This document shows positions 1 through 10,128 of a stretch of 64,000 bases of DNA, one piece after another (the first letter of the stretch is position 1; each line of letters starts with the position of its first letter). Where the stretch lies: contig NZ_JAAEHL010000002.1 of assembly GCF_010614725.1 (NCBI RefSeq), forward strand, positions 1-64,000, written 5' to 3'. The notes under the pieces were generated by a model. The model worked only from the letters and a program-made list of their open reading frames with translations. It was not told the origin of the DNA and did no database searches. Source of the stretch: Flavobacterium ajazii (GTDB lineage: Bacteria; Bacteroidota; Bacteroidia; Flavobacteriales; Flavobacteriaceae). The translations under genes were made by a program, and so were the position numbers.

Positions 1-72
1 ACCCCTCGACTTGCATGTGTTAAGCCTGCCGCTAGCGTTCATCCTGAGCCAGGATCAAACTCTTCATCGTAT
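1..72 (-). rRNA. rrs: 16S ribosomal RNA, 5' end only
   Basis: Read on the minus strand, this is the start of 16S rRNA. It contains the universal 27F primer site AGAGTTTGATCCTGGCTCAG followed by GATGAACGCTAGCGGCAGGC, the form typical of Bacteroidota. The rest of the gene lies beyond the left edge. The exact mature 5' end is uncertain by a few bases. The leader runs from here up to the promoters at 249-523. Confidence 0.95.
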
Positions 73-248
73 ATTTTTATAATGTATATTCGATGCGTTA
101 TTCTAGTCGGTTATATTTGAATCTCGCGATTCTATTACTCTTATTCCTTCTGTTCTAACATCGCTGTTAAAACGGCTGTCAATTCAATATGTCTACGAAC
201 GTAATCTCTTTATTTTTTTCGCCTTTCGTTTGTTTCTCAAAGCGGGTG

Positions 249-279
249 CAAAACTAAAACTAATTTTTAAAACCTGCAA
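249..279 (-). promoter_or_regulatory. rRNA operon promoter, proximal (P1)
   Basis: On the minus strand this reads TTG (277-279), 20 bases, then TAGTTTTG (249-256), and continues GCACCCGC. It matches the Bacteroidota housekeeping sigma consensus TTG/TAnnTTTG. It is the nearest of three similar sites to the 16S gene, about 175 bases upstream of the mature end. Confidence 0.8.
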
Positions 280-371
280 GAAAAATTTAAAAAATTTTGA
301 AACTTTTTTTCGCCTCTTTTTCCTTATTTTTCTCTCAGTATTTCTATGAACTTCGCTTCGTTTGCGGGGTG

Positions 372-402
372 CAAATGTAAAAAGCATTTTCAAATCTCAC
401 AA
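372..402 (-). promoter_or_regulatory. rRNA operon promoter, middle (P2)
   Basis: On the minus strand: TTG (400-402), 20 bases, TACATTTG (372-379), then GCACCCCGC. The -7 element and the downstream GCACCC tract match P1 and P3. Sequence around 340-365 resembles sequence around 460-485, so the promoter unit appears to have been duplicated with its surroundings. Confidence 0.8.
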
Positions 403-493
403 GCTTTTCGCAATCTTTTTTTTAGAAATTTTACTCCCTTTTTAATTGCCTTACCTGTCAGTATTTCGATGAACGCCTTCGCTGTTGCGGGTG

Positions 494-523
494 CAAAAGT
501 ACAACCTTTATTCGCTTTCGCAA
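494..523 (-). promoter_or_regulatory. rRNA operon promoter, distal (P3)
   Basis: On the minus strand: TTG (521-523), 19 bases, TACTTTTG (494-501), then GCACCCGC. This is the outermost of three tandem promoters reading toward the 16S gene. Upstream of it (about 524-772) is AT-rich sequence with many T-runs, in which I see no gene. Confidence 0.78.
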
Positions 524-772
524 GCTTTTTTAATGAGTTTTTTTCCTTTTTTTTAAATCTTTTTCTTAACTAACTCATAACAGCTTATTTACATTTTGAG
601 TTTTTTCTATTTATAGTAAGTTTTTTCTGAATAGAACCGGATTTTTGGCAGTTTTTACCCTTTTCTCTTTATCCTTTTTGAAGAGTTTTTATCTTTTACC
701 AAGCTTTTTAGAGGATTTTTAAGGATTTTAAAACCCTTTCCTGCTCAAAAATTCTTTTGAAAACGCAAATCC

Positions 773-856
773 ATAGCCCCGATAGAAGCGAAAATCCTTT
801 TGGGACCGGGGTTCGGCCCAAAAAGATTGCAGAGGATAGCGGGAAATAGCTCCTGA
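773..856 (+). ncRNA. Flavo-1-like structured RNA
   Basis: The stretch begins AGCCCCGATAGAAGCG and ends with GGATAGCGGGAAATAGCTCC. CCCG near 778-781 can pair with CGGG near 840-843. Inside is a long hairpin in which ATCCTTTTGGG pairs with CCCAAAAAGAT. From memory, sequence of this form recurs between genes in Flavobacterium genomes and matches the published Flavo-1 RNA motif. The function is unknown. The family assignment is by recall, not by a covariance search. Confidence 0.6.
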
Positions 857-900
857 TTATTATGCAAAATACAATCTAAACTATACTTATATTAATATGC

Positions 901-940
901 ATCTAAAAAAACAAAACCGACAGGTTTTAAAACCTGTCGG
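901..940 (-). terminator. Rho-independent terminator of the subtilase gene
   Basis: A near-perfect palindrome (917-940, CCGACAGG...CCTGTCGG) is followed on the minus strand by TTTTGTTTTTTT. It lies about 60 bases past the stop of the large minus-strand protease gene. Confidence 0.85.
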
Positions 941-1003
941 GTCTTTATCTTTACTTTTCTATCTATATAGTTTAAGATAGAAATGTTTTATCAAACACTA
1001 AGA

Positions 1004-4000
1004 TTACTTAATAATAAGTTTTTCCGTAGCTGTTTTACCATCTTGTTCTACATTTAATATATATACTCCGGAAGGAAGCCTTGACAAATCCAACTCTTTA
1101 CCTTCTGTTTTTAAATAAAACACTTTTTTACCTGACATATCCGAAATTCTAATGTTTTTAACTGTAACAGGATCTGTCTCTATATATAATTTTCCATTAG
1201 TTACCGGATTTGGATAAATTACAAATCCTGGAATCGTATTAGTTGGTATTCCTAAACTACATGCTGTAGTTGAAACATTAACTGTACGTATTATTGATGC
1301 TTCATTCCCCATAGCATCTTTCACTGTATAAGTTAAAACATACGTTCCTGAAGTATTCACATCTACAACACCTGTTACTACCACATCTGTAGTTATATTG
1401 GTATTTAAGTTATCTTTTGCCTCAACTCCTGCTTCTGTATATGCACAACCTTTATCTAACGAAACCACTGCATTACCCAATAATGTTATGATTGGTTTGG
1501 CATACTCTATTGTTACAGTCCAATTTTCTATTGTCCCGTCTTGCGCGATTACATTGTAAACTACCGGCGCAGCATAATTTAATACCGATACACCACTATT
1601 CTGAGGATAAGTACCAATTCGTAAAACAGCAAAATTTGATAATTGGAAAATTGGCATTAATTCACTTAAATCTGCATTATTATTAACATAAACAGTTACT
1701 TTTTTAGCCACCGGATCAATTATACTTGTACCAATCTGATTTTGCACTGCGTAATCAATAATATTAGCTTCTGGATTTTTTGCATTGATAGTAATATTAT
1801 AATTAGTTGCAGAAAGTTTATTCTCTGAAATTACAGTAACTAAAAAGCTATTTGTATAATCTACTGCAATGGTTTTTGAATTTACCTGTAATATTCCGTC
1901 TATATAAAGCTCTGCTCCAGGTGAAACTACAAAATCTGCAATTAGATTTGTAACATCAACACCAAAAGACACTGTCTTTGTCACATTATTACCTACGATA
2001 TCAGTATTAATTTCCTGAGCCAAACTTGAATTTGACGAGGTTTTGAAATCATACGAAAGTAATTTACTTTCATTACTTAAACCTGTAATAATTTTAATTG
2101 TATAGTTTTCTATAAGTCCTGTATTAAAACCTGTTCCCAGCACTGTAAATGTAACCGGATTAGTATAATCATTACCTGAAACACCACTTATTTGCTGAAT
2201 ACCGTTAATGGTTGCAATACTCTTCATTCCTAAAGAGAAATTTGCAACTGCATTTGTAGCATCTGCCCCATCATTTAACACTACTGTATATGTTTTAGTT
2301 ATTGCATCATAAGATGACGATAATTGATTTACAAAATTGATACTTTGCATCAGAACCGGAACATTCCAGAATTTACCTTCCCCTAAGCCATCTGTGTCTG
2401 CATTTGTTACTACAGCTGTATTATCACTAATAGTACGATCAAAAACAAATTGCTTATTTCCTTCTGCAAAAGGATAATAAGCCAATAATCCTGGTTCGTT
2501 TCCAACATATTTTGTTGTAGCATTTGCAATAAGTGCTGCCTGGCTACGAACACCCGACCAGATACGGACCTCATCTATGTTTCCATTCAGACCACGTGCT
2601 AGACCAGCATTATTACCAATATAAATTGCTGATGCACTATTACTACTTGCTGCACCTGCCGTACCTGTACTTGTAAAAGGAACTTCTACGCCGTCTATAT
2701 AAACTTTATAAACATTGGCTGCACTTACTGAATATGCAATATGATGCCAAACGTTTTGCTTGATAGAATTTGCACTGGTATTAATTACATACGATCCTGC
2801 TGCAGTTGTTATAGAAATCACTAAACTATTTTCTTTATATATAGACAAATTACTATCATTATGAATAAAGACCAAAGCTGTTCCTTTGTCTAAAAGCCTT
2901 CCATATACCGTTGATCCTTTTTGTTTCACCCAAGTTTCAAAAGTATAATTATTAGTAAGATTTAAAGCGGGCGAAGTATCTGTTTTTATAAAATCATTGA
3001 TCCCATCAAAAGTTCCCGTAACATTTGTTACATAATCAGCAACATGAGAAATATTTAGAGTTTTGGCATCATTAGTCGGATCTGTATCTCCTGCTAATTT
3101 TGTATACACTTCTAAAGTATAATCAGCCGGAACACTTAAATTCGCTTTTGTTGAAAATGTATAATTAGCCAACGCACCTGCAGCAATTGTTGCGGTAACA
3201 GTTTCAACCACTTCAGCACCTCCATTTATTTTGTAGGCAACAGGGAAGTTAGAAATTGCCGTGTTTGATAAATTACGAATTGCAGCTGTAACTGTAACCG
3301 GAGCTTTTCCTGGTTTAATTGGCAGTGCAATTCTTTCTACACTTGCATTTGCAGGTGTATAAGGCAATACATCAATTGTATATTCTTCTACCTCAAAATC
3401 TTCTCTTGAACTGGTCAAACCATCGAATGTTGGCCCTAAAACTACATTATAATATTCTTGAGGAGAACGGAACATATGGATTACACGCATTTGTTTTTCT
3501 CCCGCTGTTGTACCTGCCGGAATTGTTAAACCTCCTGTAAGAGTAAAATTATTTCTAAAATAATGCGTACTTGTTGTTGAAGGAAGTGCAGGCGATGCAG
3601 ATGTTTGTAATGTATTTACCCAAAAAGTCCCTGCATAAAATTCATCTGTTAAATTCCCATCGCCATTTAAATCAATAACTATCATTGTGAATACTCCGAC
3701 AGAAGTAACTTGATCTCTACTAATTGGTGCCTCAGGTTTTGTTATTGTAACTTCTGGCTGATATGTAAATCCTGCATAAACCGGAATCTTTATTGATTTA
3801 AAATCAGAATAAGCTGTAGTTCCTGAAGAATTCACAACATCATTCCATTTAAATTTAGAAATAGCATATCCATTTGTATTTGTATGAGTTGGCAGATCGT
3901 TTTTATTATAAACGTTTTTTTCACGAATATCATTAGTTATATTATCATCTGCGATATCAACGCCGCTTTTAATTGTATAAGTTGCATCAGTAATTGACAA

Positions 4001-7000
4001 ATCCGCTTTAGCAGTAAACGTATAACTTACTGTAGCATAAGCTCCAATAGACGGAACAAGCTCTGTCACTTTTGCCCCACCATTAACCTGATAAAAGACC
4101 GGATAATCTGTTAAAACATTAGGTCCTAAATTCGTAACCCTTATTGTAATATCATGAGCATTAGATTTTTTACCTAAAACTTCAGGAGCCACTATAGAGG
4201 CAATACTTACATCATTAATGGTTAATTTTGGAGCACACGTAATTGTTGCAATCCATCCTGGTGTATTTTCGATTTCATCAGAAACAAATCTAAAAGTTAA
4301 TTCTCCATTTGTTGCTGAAGAAGTCAATGAAGACGGCAATGCATTTCCTGTAAACGTACCTAATAAAGGAGAAGAAGTATTCGGTCCGTTATAAACATAT
4401 AAAAAGTCATAATCTGTTTCTAAATCAAACTCACTAAATTCAACTTTTATACTACTCCCCGCAGTTGCCGGCACAAACGTAATTGTCTGAGTAAGCTGAT
4501 CACCATAATTGCCATAACGAGAACCACTATCTGTAAATTCTGCAGAACATGTTGTCATACTCGCTCTTGATCCCATTAATACATCTGAACCAATATTAAA
4601 AACCTGCTTGCTCAATGAATTATTACCAGCCACTGCATCTGTAGCATAATTTACATTTGCTATTACTGTATAAACACCTCCCGTCGAGAAATCTGCTTTT
4701 TGAGCAAAATCATATGACACTTCACTTAAAGGAGCAATAGGTCCTGGTATCGTTTCTACCACTTCTGTACTATTATTAATTTTATACGAGACTGGTATAT
4801 TACTTACAGCAATCGGAGAATGATTGTAAACTTTTATCTTTACGGTTTCAGTTGAAGTAAATGCTGCATTAGTAGTTAATGCCAATAATTCAAGATCATT
4901 AGAAGTAGCTTCGAAAATGTTTACGTTATCAATATAAACTGCACTATAAACATTTTCACTACTAACTACAACAAAATCATTATCTATAACTGATTCAAAA
5001 GCTACACTAAATACAGTTCCTGCATAAGCTGATAAATCATAAAGTAATTCTGTATCACCAGACAAAGCTGCACCTCCATAAACACTAACATTTTGAGTAC
5101 TTGCTACAGGAGTTCCATTAATTACAAGTCTGAAGAAATTTTTATTTGCAGCTCCAACACTGTTCCAAAGCAAATTGAACTTCAGACGCAATGCTTTTCC
5201 CGAAAGGGATGTGGCATCTATATCACAAAAAGATACCTTTTTAATATAATCCGGATTGTTTGTAAACGCATTTGCAGTTGTACTTGATATCCAAGGAGAA
5301 GCTGATGGAGTTCCTGATCCGGCCATTTTTGCTCCATCTAAAAAATCAGCACTAATATATTCATATTTCACAAGTCCTGTGGATCCTTTAGAAAACACAT
5401 AATTAGCTGCTTTTCTTGAATTAAAATCCTCAATAAATGGTAAATTTAGCGGACTTAAAAGTGGTTGAGAAACAGGTTCTACATTTACTGCTCTTACTCT
5501 TTCAGAAACGATTCCAGTAGCTATGTCAACAGCACGGACAGAAAACCAGTTATCGTCTCCAGCCGTAATATTTGGAAAAGTATAAGTTGGATTTGTAACT
5601 GTTGCAACAACATCAAACTTATATCCATTCATTTTTAATACTTCATATTTAGACCCCGGAATTGCATCCCAATCCATTTGATAAGATGATGTACCACATG
5701 CCGAAGGAGCAATAACTAAGTTTTCCGGTTCTTTGATGATATTAAAAACTTCTTTAGAAACGTCTACTTTTGAGCCTGCAATAACTCTAATTTTTGCATT
5801 TGCAACTATATCTGCCGGAACTTTCCATGCAAAATTCCTTGCTGCTGATGGAATATCTTTTGCAATTAATTGATAAGTTACCCCTCCATCAACTGAATAT
5901 TCAAGAGTAAAAGGTTTTGCTTCTCCTTCATAATCCCAACGAATATATTCTGTTGTTTCGGTATTGAATTTTTCTCCTCCTACCGGATATGTTAAAATTA
6001 ATTCAGGAACCACATAATCGTAAACTACAGAAAATTGCTGCGTATTAAGAGGAACTCGCGTTCCTGTAACAATAATTTTATATGTCCCCGGAGCCGGATT
6101 ATCTAATGTTACTTGTTCGATATTATTTACATTATCAACTCCACGCACAGCATTCGCATTCGGAACTGTTGGATTTAAAACCCATGGAAAGGTTGTTACA
6201 CCATCTTTTACGATTTTGATATCTAAATCATTTACCTGAACCGATGCTGCACCTGGCGTACCACCTATATCTGTATAAGCAAGAAGCACTTTTAATGTCA
6301 CTAATCCTGCCGGAACTACGATATCTTTTTCATAAGAAACACCATTAGCAACTGATGCAGTATAGAACATTTGTTTATCTAAAACTTTAACCGCACGTAA
6401 TCCGTTTAAGTTTCCAAAACCATATTTGTAATCTGGCCCCGGATTCCCAGCATCTTTAGCTGTATTGGTTACCAAAGCTTTCATTAAAGAAGCCAATGGT
6501 TTTTCTCCGTAGGTATTTTTATACCTCTCATACAATAACGCCAATGTCCCTGTTACTCCCGGAGTTGCCATTGAGGTTCCGCTCATTACCTGATACGAAT
6601 TACTGTAATCTAATGAATAAACATCTGTACCTACTGCAGCAATCTGAGGAACTAAACGCCCATCAATTGTTGGTCCGAAACTACTATAACTACTAATTAA
6701 ATCATTAGAATTATTAGCAGCAACATGTAATGAGTTTTTTGAATTTTTAGTTGAAGTATTAAATCCTCCAGGATATGCCGTCTGAGCATTTCCATTTGAA
6801 TATACGTTTAGTAAATAAGGATAAGTTACAGTAACGTTATCATCACCACGATCACCTGTATTGTATCTGCCTGTATTATATCCGGAAGTAAGATTTACTC
6901 CGTAAGAATTTGAAGTTAACTCAATTCCATCATTTACTGCCGCAATTACTCTTTCTTGCTGAACAGACAGACCATTAGACTGTGTATTAAAATTCCATCC

Positions 7001-7891
7001 AAACATCTGCACTTCAGGAGCCATTCCTTTTGCTTTTGGATCCAATAATCCTGCACCGCCTATAGTCCCTGAAACATGATCACCATGAGAAGAATTTGAT
7101 TCATACTCTCTGTTTACAACTCTTCCTGTATGGTCTTTATGCTGTTCAAGATTTCCATCCCAAACACCAACCTTAACACCTTTTCCCGTTAAGCCATAAC
7201 CTAACCCTGGAATTACTGAACCAAGAATATTTGCTTTATGTGATGAAACACCGGGTTTGTTATCGCTTTCTACCGGAGGCGGCACCAATTCAATATTCTG
7301 TACCCAGTTAAATTTAGCAACCTCTTCAAGTTTTTCTATACTTGCCTCCAAGTGAATTTCGCTAAAATTCGCATCATTTCTGACGCTTTTTATAAACAAA
7401 CTTGCTAAATCATCTCCAATAGTCTTATTATCAACCCCTTTAAAGTAGCTGACAACAACTTTTACTCCATTGCCTTCTTTGGCATAATCCGGAATGACAT
7501 TATCAACAATTAGCGGATCTAATTTATATTTAGGATCAACAGTAATCGATGTCCTTATATTAGCAAAAGCAGTACTATTATTATAAAATTCAGAAGAAAT
7601 TTTAGCATAATAAGCATTATTTGATAAATAGCTCAGTAAAGTTACTCCTGCTGATTTCATTTTTTGCTGTTCATCGACCGTGGGTATTTTGGTAAATTGC
7701 AACAAAGTGTACTCTACTTTAGGAATTTGCTTTCCTGTGCTTTTTTTCTCTTTAAACTGTTGTTTAAAATTTGATGTCGTTACTATTTTATTTCCGTTTA
7801 CTGAAATCACAAAATCAGAATCAGAAATCTTTTGTGACCATAATGGAATAGTCATTAATAACATAAATAAGCTAAGTAATTTTATTCTCAT
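1004..7891 (-). CDS. Giant T9SS-secreted S8 subtilisin-like serine protease
   Basis: 2295-residue multidomain exoprotein. A signal peptide (about residues 1-20, ending LWSQ) precedes a propeptide-like region and an S8 domain. The catalytic residues are visible: Asp near 245 (VGVWDGN), His near 272 (HGDHVSGT), an oxyanion Asn near 393 and Ser near 440 (SGTSMATPG). Downstream come a beta-sandwich P-domain-like region, a fibronectin-like stretch, several CARDB-like modules, a CUB-like domain (DFLYVYNG), a GEVED-like domain (DLNGDGNLTDEF), a LamG/concanavalin domain (FETWVKQKG...DEVRIWSG), a DUF5011/HYR-like Ig domain and a type A sorting domain (YPNPVTNGKLYI...). It should be exported by T9SS and held on or released from the surface. 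It stands alone, with its own terminator, and is divergent from thrS. The substrate is unknown. Confidence 0.92.
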   Translation of the reverse strand: MRIKLLSLFMLLMTIPLWSQKISDSDFVISVNGNKIVTTSNFKQQFKEKKSTGKQIPKVEYTLLQFTKIPTVDEQQKMKSAGVTLLSYLSNNAYYAKISSEFYNNSTAFANIRTSITVDPKYKLDPLIVDNVIPDYAKEGNGVKVVVSYFKGVDNKTIGDDLASLFIKSVRNDANFSEIHLEASIEKLEEVAKFNWVQNIELVPPPVESDNKPGVSSHKANILGSVIPGLGYGLTGKGVKVGVWDGNLEQHKDHTGRVVNREYESNSSHGDHVSGTIGGAGLLDPKAKGMAPEVQMFGWNFNTQSNGLSVQQERVIAAVNDGIELTSNSYGVNLTSGYNTGRYNTGDRGDDNVTVTYPYLLNVYSNGNAQTAYPGGFNTSTKNSKNSLHVAANNSNDLISSYSSFGPTIDGRLVPQIAAVGTDVYSLDYSNSYQVMSGTSMATPGVTGTLALLYERYKNTYGEKPLASLMKALVTNTAKDAGNPGPDYKYGFGNLNGLRAVKVLDKQMFYTASVANGVSYEKDIVVPAGLVTLKVLLAYTDIGGTPGAASVQVNDLDIKIVKDGVTTFPWVLNPTVPNANAVRGVDNVNNIEQVTLDNPAPGTYKIIVTGTRVPLNTQQFSVVYDYVVPELILTYPVGGEKFNTETTEYIRWDYEGEAKPFTLEYSVDGGVTYQLIAKDIPSAARNFAWKVPADIVANAKIRVIAGSKVDVSKEVFNIIKEPENLVIAPSACGTSSYQMDWDAIPGSKYEVLKMNGYKFDVVATVTNPTYTFPNITAGDDNWFSVRAVDIATGIVSERVRAVNVEPVSQPLLSPLNLPFIEDFNSRKAANYVFSKGSTGLVKYEYISADFLDGAKMAGSGTPSASPWISSTTANAFTNNPDYIKKVSFCDIDATSLSGKALRLKFNLLWNSVGAANKNFFRLVINGTPVASTQNVSVYGGAALSGDTELLYDLSAYAGTVFSVAFESVIDNDFVVVSSENVYSAVYIDNVNIFEATSNDLELLALTTNAAFTSTETVKIKVYNHSPIAVSNIPVSYKINNSTEVVETIPGPIAPLSEVSYDFAQKADFSTGGVYTVIANVNYATDAVAGNNSLSKQVFNIGSDVLMGSRASMTTCSAEFTDSGSRYGNYGDQLTQTITFVPATAGSSIKVEFSEFDLETDYDFLYVYNGPNTSSPLLGTFTGNALPSSLTSSATNGELTFRFVSDEIENTPGWIATITCAPKLTINDVSIASIVAPEVLGKKSNAHDITIRVTNLGPNVLTDYPVFYQVNGGAKVTELVPSIGAYATVSYTFTAKADLSITDATYTIKSGVDIADDNITNDIREKNVYNKNDLPTHTNTNGYAISKFKWNDVVNSSGTTAYSDFKSIKIPVYAGFTYQPEVTITKPEAPISRDQVTSVGVFTMIVIDLNGDGNLTDEFYAGTFWVNTLQTSASPALPSTTSTHYFRNNFTLTGGLTIPAGTTAGEKQMRVIHMFRSPQEYYNVVLGPTFDGLTSSREDFEVEEYTIDVLPYTPANASVERIALPIKPGKAPVTVTAAIRNLSNTAISNFPVAYKINGGAEVVETVTATIAAGALANYTFSTKANLSVPADYTLEVYTKLAGDTDPTNDAKTLNISHVADYVTNVTGTFDGINDFIKTDTSPALNLTNNYTFETWVKQKGSTVYGRLLDKGTALVFIHNDSNLSIYKENSLVISITTAAGSYVINTSANSIKQNVWHHIAYSVSAANVYKVYIDGVEVPFTSTGTAGAASSNSASAIYIGNNAGLARGLNGNIDEVRIWSGVRSQAALIANATTKYVGNEPGLLAYYPFAEGNKQFVFDRTISDNTAVVTNADTDGLGEGKFWNVPVLMQSINFVNQLSSSYDAITKTYTVVLNDGADATNAVANFSLGMKSIATINGIQQISGVSGNDYTNPVTFTVLGTGFNTGLIENYTIKIITGLSNESKLLSYDFKTSSNSSLAQEINTDIVGNNVTKTVSFGVDVTNLIADFVVSPGAELYIDGILQVNSKTIAVDYTNSFLVTVISENKLSATNYNITINAKNPEANIIDYAVQNQIGTSIIDPVAKKVTVYVNNNADLSELMPIFQLSNFAVLRIGTYPQNSGVSVLNYAAPVVYNVIAQDGTIENWTVTIEYAKPIITLLGNAVVSLDKGCAYTEAGVEAKDNLNTNITTDVVVTGVVDVNTSGTYVLTYTVKDAMGNEASIIRTVNVSTTACSLGIPTNTIPGFVIYPNPVTNGKLYIETDPVTVKNIRISDMSGKKVFYLKTEGKELDLSRLPSGVYILNVEQDGKTATEKLIIK

Positions 7892-8114
7892 AATAATATC
7901 CTGTTTAATAAAATGTTACAAAGTGTAAACTTACAAAATCATTCTTACAAAATGTTACATTTGTAAATAATTTATTAAAAAAACATTAAATTAAAACAAA
8001 ACATGGTTAATATCAAGTTTTACAACAAAACTAACTAACAACTTACAATCTCAGGACCAGATAAAATCAGTAAATAATAACAAAAATCAAAATAATTTAA
8101 TTACATCCAACAAG

Positions 8115-8145
8115 TTGTATGTATTTTAGTAATAAGTTATATTTG
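8115..8145 (+). promoter_or_regulatory. thrS operon promoter
   Basis: TTG (8115-8117), 20 bases, TATATTTG (8138-8145), a full match to the Bacteroidota consensus. The implied start of transcription is near 8152, giving a leader of only about 14 bases before the thrS ATG. There is therefore no room for a T-box or a long operator hairpin. Confidence 0.75.
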
Positions 8146-8165
8146 CATTCACAAAATTATAAACA

Positions 8166-10112
8166 ATGATCAAGATTACTTTACCCGATGGGTCAATTAG
8201 AGAGTTCGCTTCAGGCGTAACTCCAATGGAGGTCGCTAAAAACATTAGCGAAGGTTTTGCTAGAAACGTGATTTCTGCATCTTTTAATGGTACAACTATT
8301 GAAACCGAAACTCCATTAACTACCGACGGTAATCTTATTTTATATACCTGGAATGATGCTGAAGGTAAAAAAGCTTTCTGGCATTCGACTTCTCACGTAA
8401 TGGCTCAAGCTCTTGAGGAATTGTATCCTGGAATTAAATTAACTCTAGGACCTGCAATTGCTAATGGGTTTTATTATGATGTAGATTTTGAAGATCAGAA
8501 AATATCTGAAGCTGATTTTAAAAAGATCGAAGATCGCATTCTTGAAATCTCAAGAGGAAAATACGATTTCAAAATGCGTCCTGTAACTAAAGCTGAAGCT
8601 TTAGAAATGTATAAAGATAATGTTTACAAGACTGAATTGATTTCAAATCTTGAAGATGGAACTATTACATTTTGCGATCACGCTACTTTTACTGACTTAT
8701 GTCGTGGTGGACATATTCCAAATACTGGAATTATCAAAGCTGTAAAAATCATGAGCGTTGCCGGTGCTTATTGGAGAGGTGATGAAAAAAATAAGCAGTT
8801 GACGCGTGTTTACGGAACTTCTTTCCCAAAACAAAAAGACTTAACTGAATATCTTGAACTTCTTGAAGAAGCAAAACGTCGTGATCACCGTAAATTAGGA
8901 AAAGAACTTGAATTGTTTGCTTTCTCTCAAAAAGTGGGTCAAGGTTTACCTTTATGGCTGCCAAAAGGTGCTGCTTTAAGAGATCGTTTGGAGCAATTCC
9001 TGAAGAGAGCACAAAAGAAAGCAGGTTACGAGCAAGTTGTGAGCCCACATATTGGACAAAAAGAACTTTATGTAACTTCTGGTCACTATGCAAAATATGG
9101 AGCAGACAGCTTTCAACCAATTCATACTCCAGCTGAAGGTGAAGAGTTTTTATTGAAACCTATGAACTGCCCTCACCACTGTGAGATTTACAATGTAAGA
9201 CCTTGGTCATATAAAGATTTACCTAAGCGTTATGCTGAATTTGGTACTGTTTACAGATATGAGCAATCTGGAGAATTACATGGATTAACCCGTGTTAGGG
9301 GATTTACTCAGGATGATGCTCACATTTTCTGTACTCCGGAACAATTAGATGAGGAGTTTAAAAAAGTAATTGACCTTGTATTATACGTATTTGGTTCTTT
9401 AGGTTTTGAAAACTTTACTGCCCAAATCTCATTAAGAGATCAGGAAGACAGAGAAAAGTATATTGGCACTGATGAAAACTGGGAAAAGGCAGAAAATGCA
9501 ATTATCAATGCAGCAAAAGATAAAGGTCTTAATACTGTTGTAGAATATGGTGAAGCAGCATTTTATGGTCCGAAATTAGATTTCATGGTAAAAGATGCTT
9601 TGGGAAGACAATGGCAGTTAGGAACTATTCAAGTAGATTATAACTTGCCTGAGCGTTTTGAATTGACATACAAAGGTGCCGATAATGAATTACATCGTCC
9701 TGTTATGATTCACAGAGCTCCTTTTGGATCTATGGAGCGTTTTATAGCTATTTTATTAGAACACACAGCAGGAAATTTCCCTCTTTGGCTTATGCCTGAG
9801 CAAGCTATTATCTTGTCTTTGAGCGAGAAATACGAAAATTATGCTAAAAAAGTTTTAGATTTGCTAGAAAATCACGAAATTCGCGCCCTAATTGATAACC
9901 GAAACGAAACAATCGGTAAAAAAATTAGAGATGCAGAAATGCAGAAAATTCCGTTTATGCTTATCGTTGGTGAAGAAGAAGAGAAAAACGGTACAATTTC
10001 TATTCGTCGTCACGGTCAGGAAGGAAAAGGTAATATCACAGTTTCAATCGATGAATTTGTATCGATTGTAGACGAAGAAATAAAAAAGACATTAAAAGTA
10101 TTTACAGTTTAA
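8166..10112 (+). CDS. thrS: Threonyl-tRNA synthetase
   Basis: Charges tRNA-Thr with threonine in the cytoplasm. The 648-residue length is typical of the bacterial enzyme. Domains in order: N-terminal TGS (1-62); the second additional (editing) domain, with zinc/editing residues His73 and His77 (HSTSH) and Cys179/His183 (CRGGH); the class II core, with the zinc-binding Cys335 in MNCPHH and motif 2 ([18 protein letters not shown]); and a C-terminal anticodon-binding domain from about 540. It is the first gene of the thrS-infC-rpmI-rplT cluster, an arrangement shared with E. coli. Only 16 bases separate its stop from the proposed infC start. Confidence 0.98.
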   Translation: MIKITLPDGSIREFASGVTPMEVAKNISEGFARNVISASFNGTTIETETPLTTDGNLILYTWNDAEGKKAFWHSTSHVMAQALEELYPGIKLTLGPAIANGFYYDVDFEDQKISEADFKKIEDRILEISRGKYDFKMRPVTKAEALEMYKDNVYKTELISNLEDGTITFCDHATFTDLCRGGHIPNTGIIKAVKIMSVAGAYWRGDEKNKQLTRVYGTSFPKQKDLTEYLELLEEAKRRDHRKLGKELELFAFSQKVGQGLPLWLPKGAALRDRLEQFLKRAQKKAGYEQVVSPHIGQKELYVTSGHYAKYGADSFQPIHTPAEGEEFLLKPMNCPHHCEIYNVRPWSYKDLPKRYAEFGTVYRYEQSGELHGLTRVRGFTQDDAHIFCTPEQLDEEFKKVIDLVLYVFGSLGFENFTAQISLRDQEDREKYIGTDENWEKAENAIINAAKDKGLNTVVEYGEAAFYGPKLDFMVKDALGRQWQLGTIQVDYNLPERFELTYKGADNELHRPVMIHRAPFGSMERFIAILLEHTAGNFPLWLMPEQAIILSLSEKYENYAKKVLDLLENHEIRALIDNRNETIGKKIRDAEMQKIPFMLIVGEEEEKNGTISIRRHGQEGKGNITVSIDEFVSIVDEEIKKTLKVFTV

Positions 10113-10128
10113 CTTAAATTAGAAAGCC

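Noticed and set aside
112..119. Plus-strand TATATTTG in the 16S leader as a promoter
   Set aside because: No gene follows on that strand, and such an 8-mer is expected by chance in AT-rich DNA.
193..573. Open frames on both strands upstream of 16S
   Set aside because: They run through the tandem rRNA promoters and consist of Phe/Lys-rich translation of AT-rich DNA, with no protein-like pattern.
8749..9136. Frames inside thrS on both strands
   Set aside because: Shadows of a strongly conserved gene, with no independent support.
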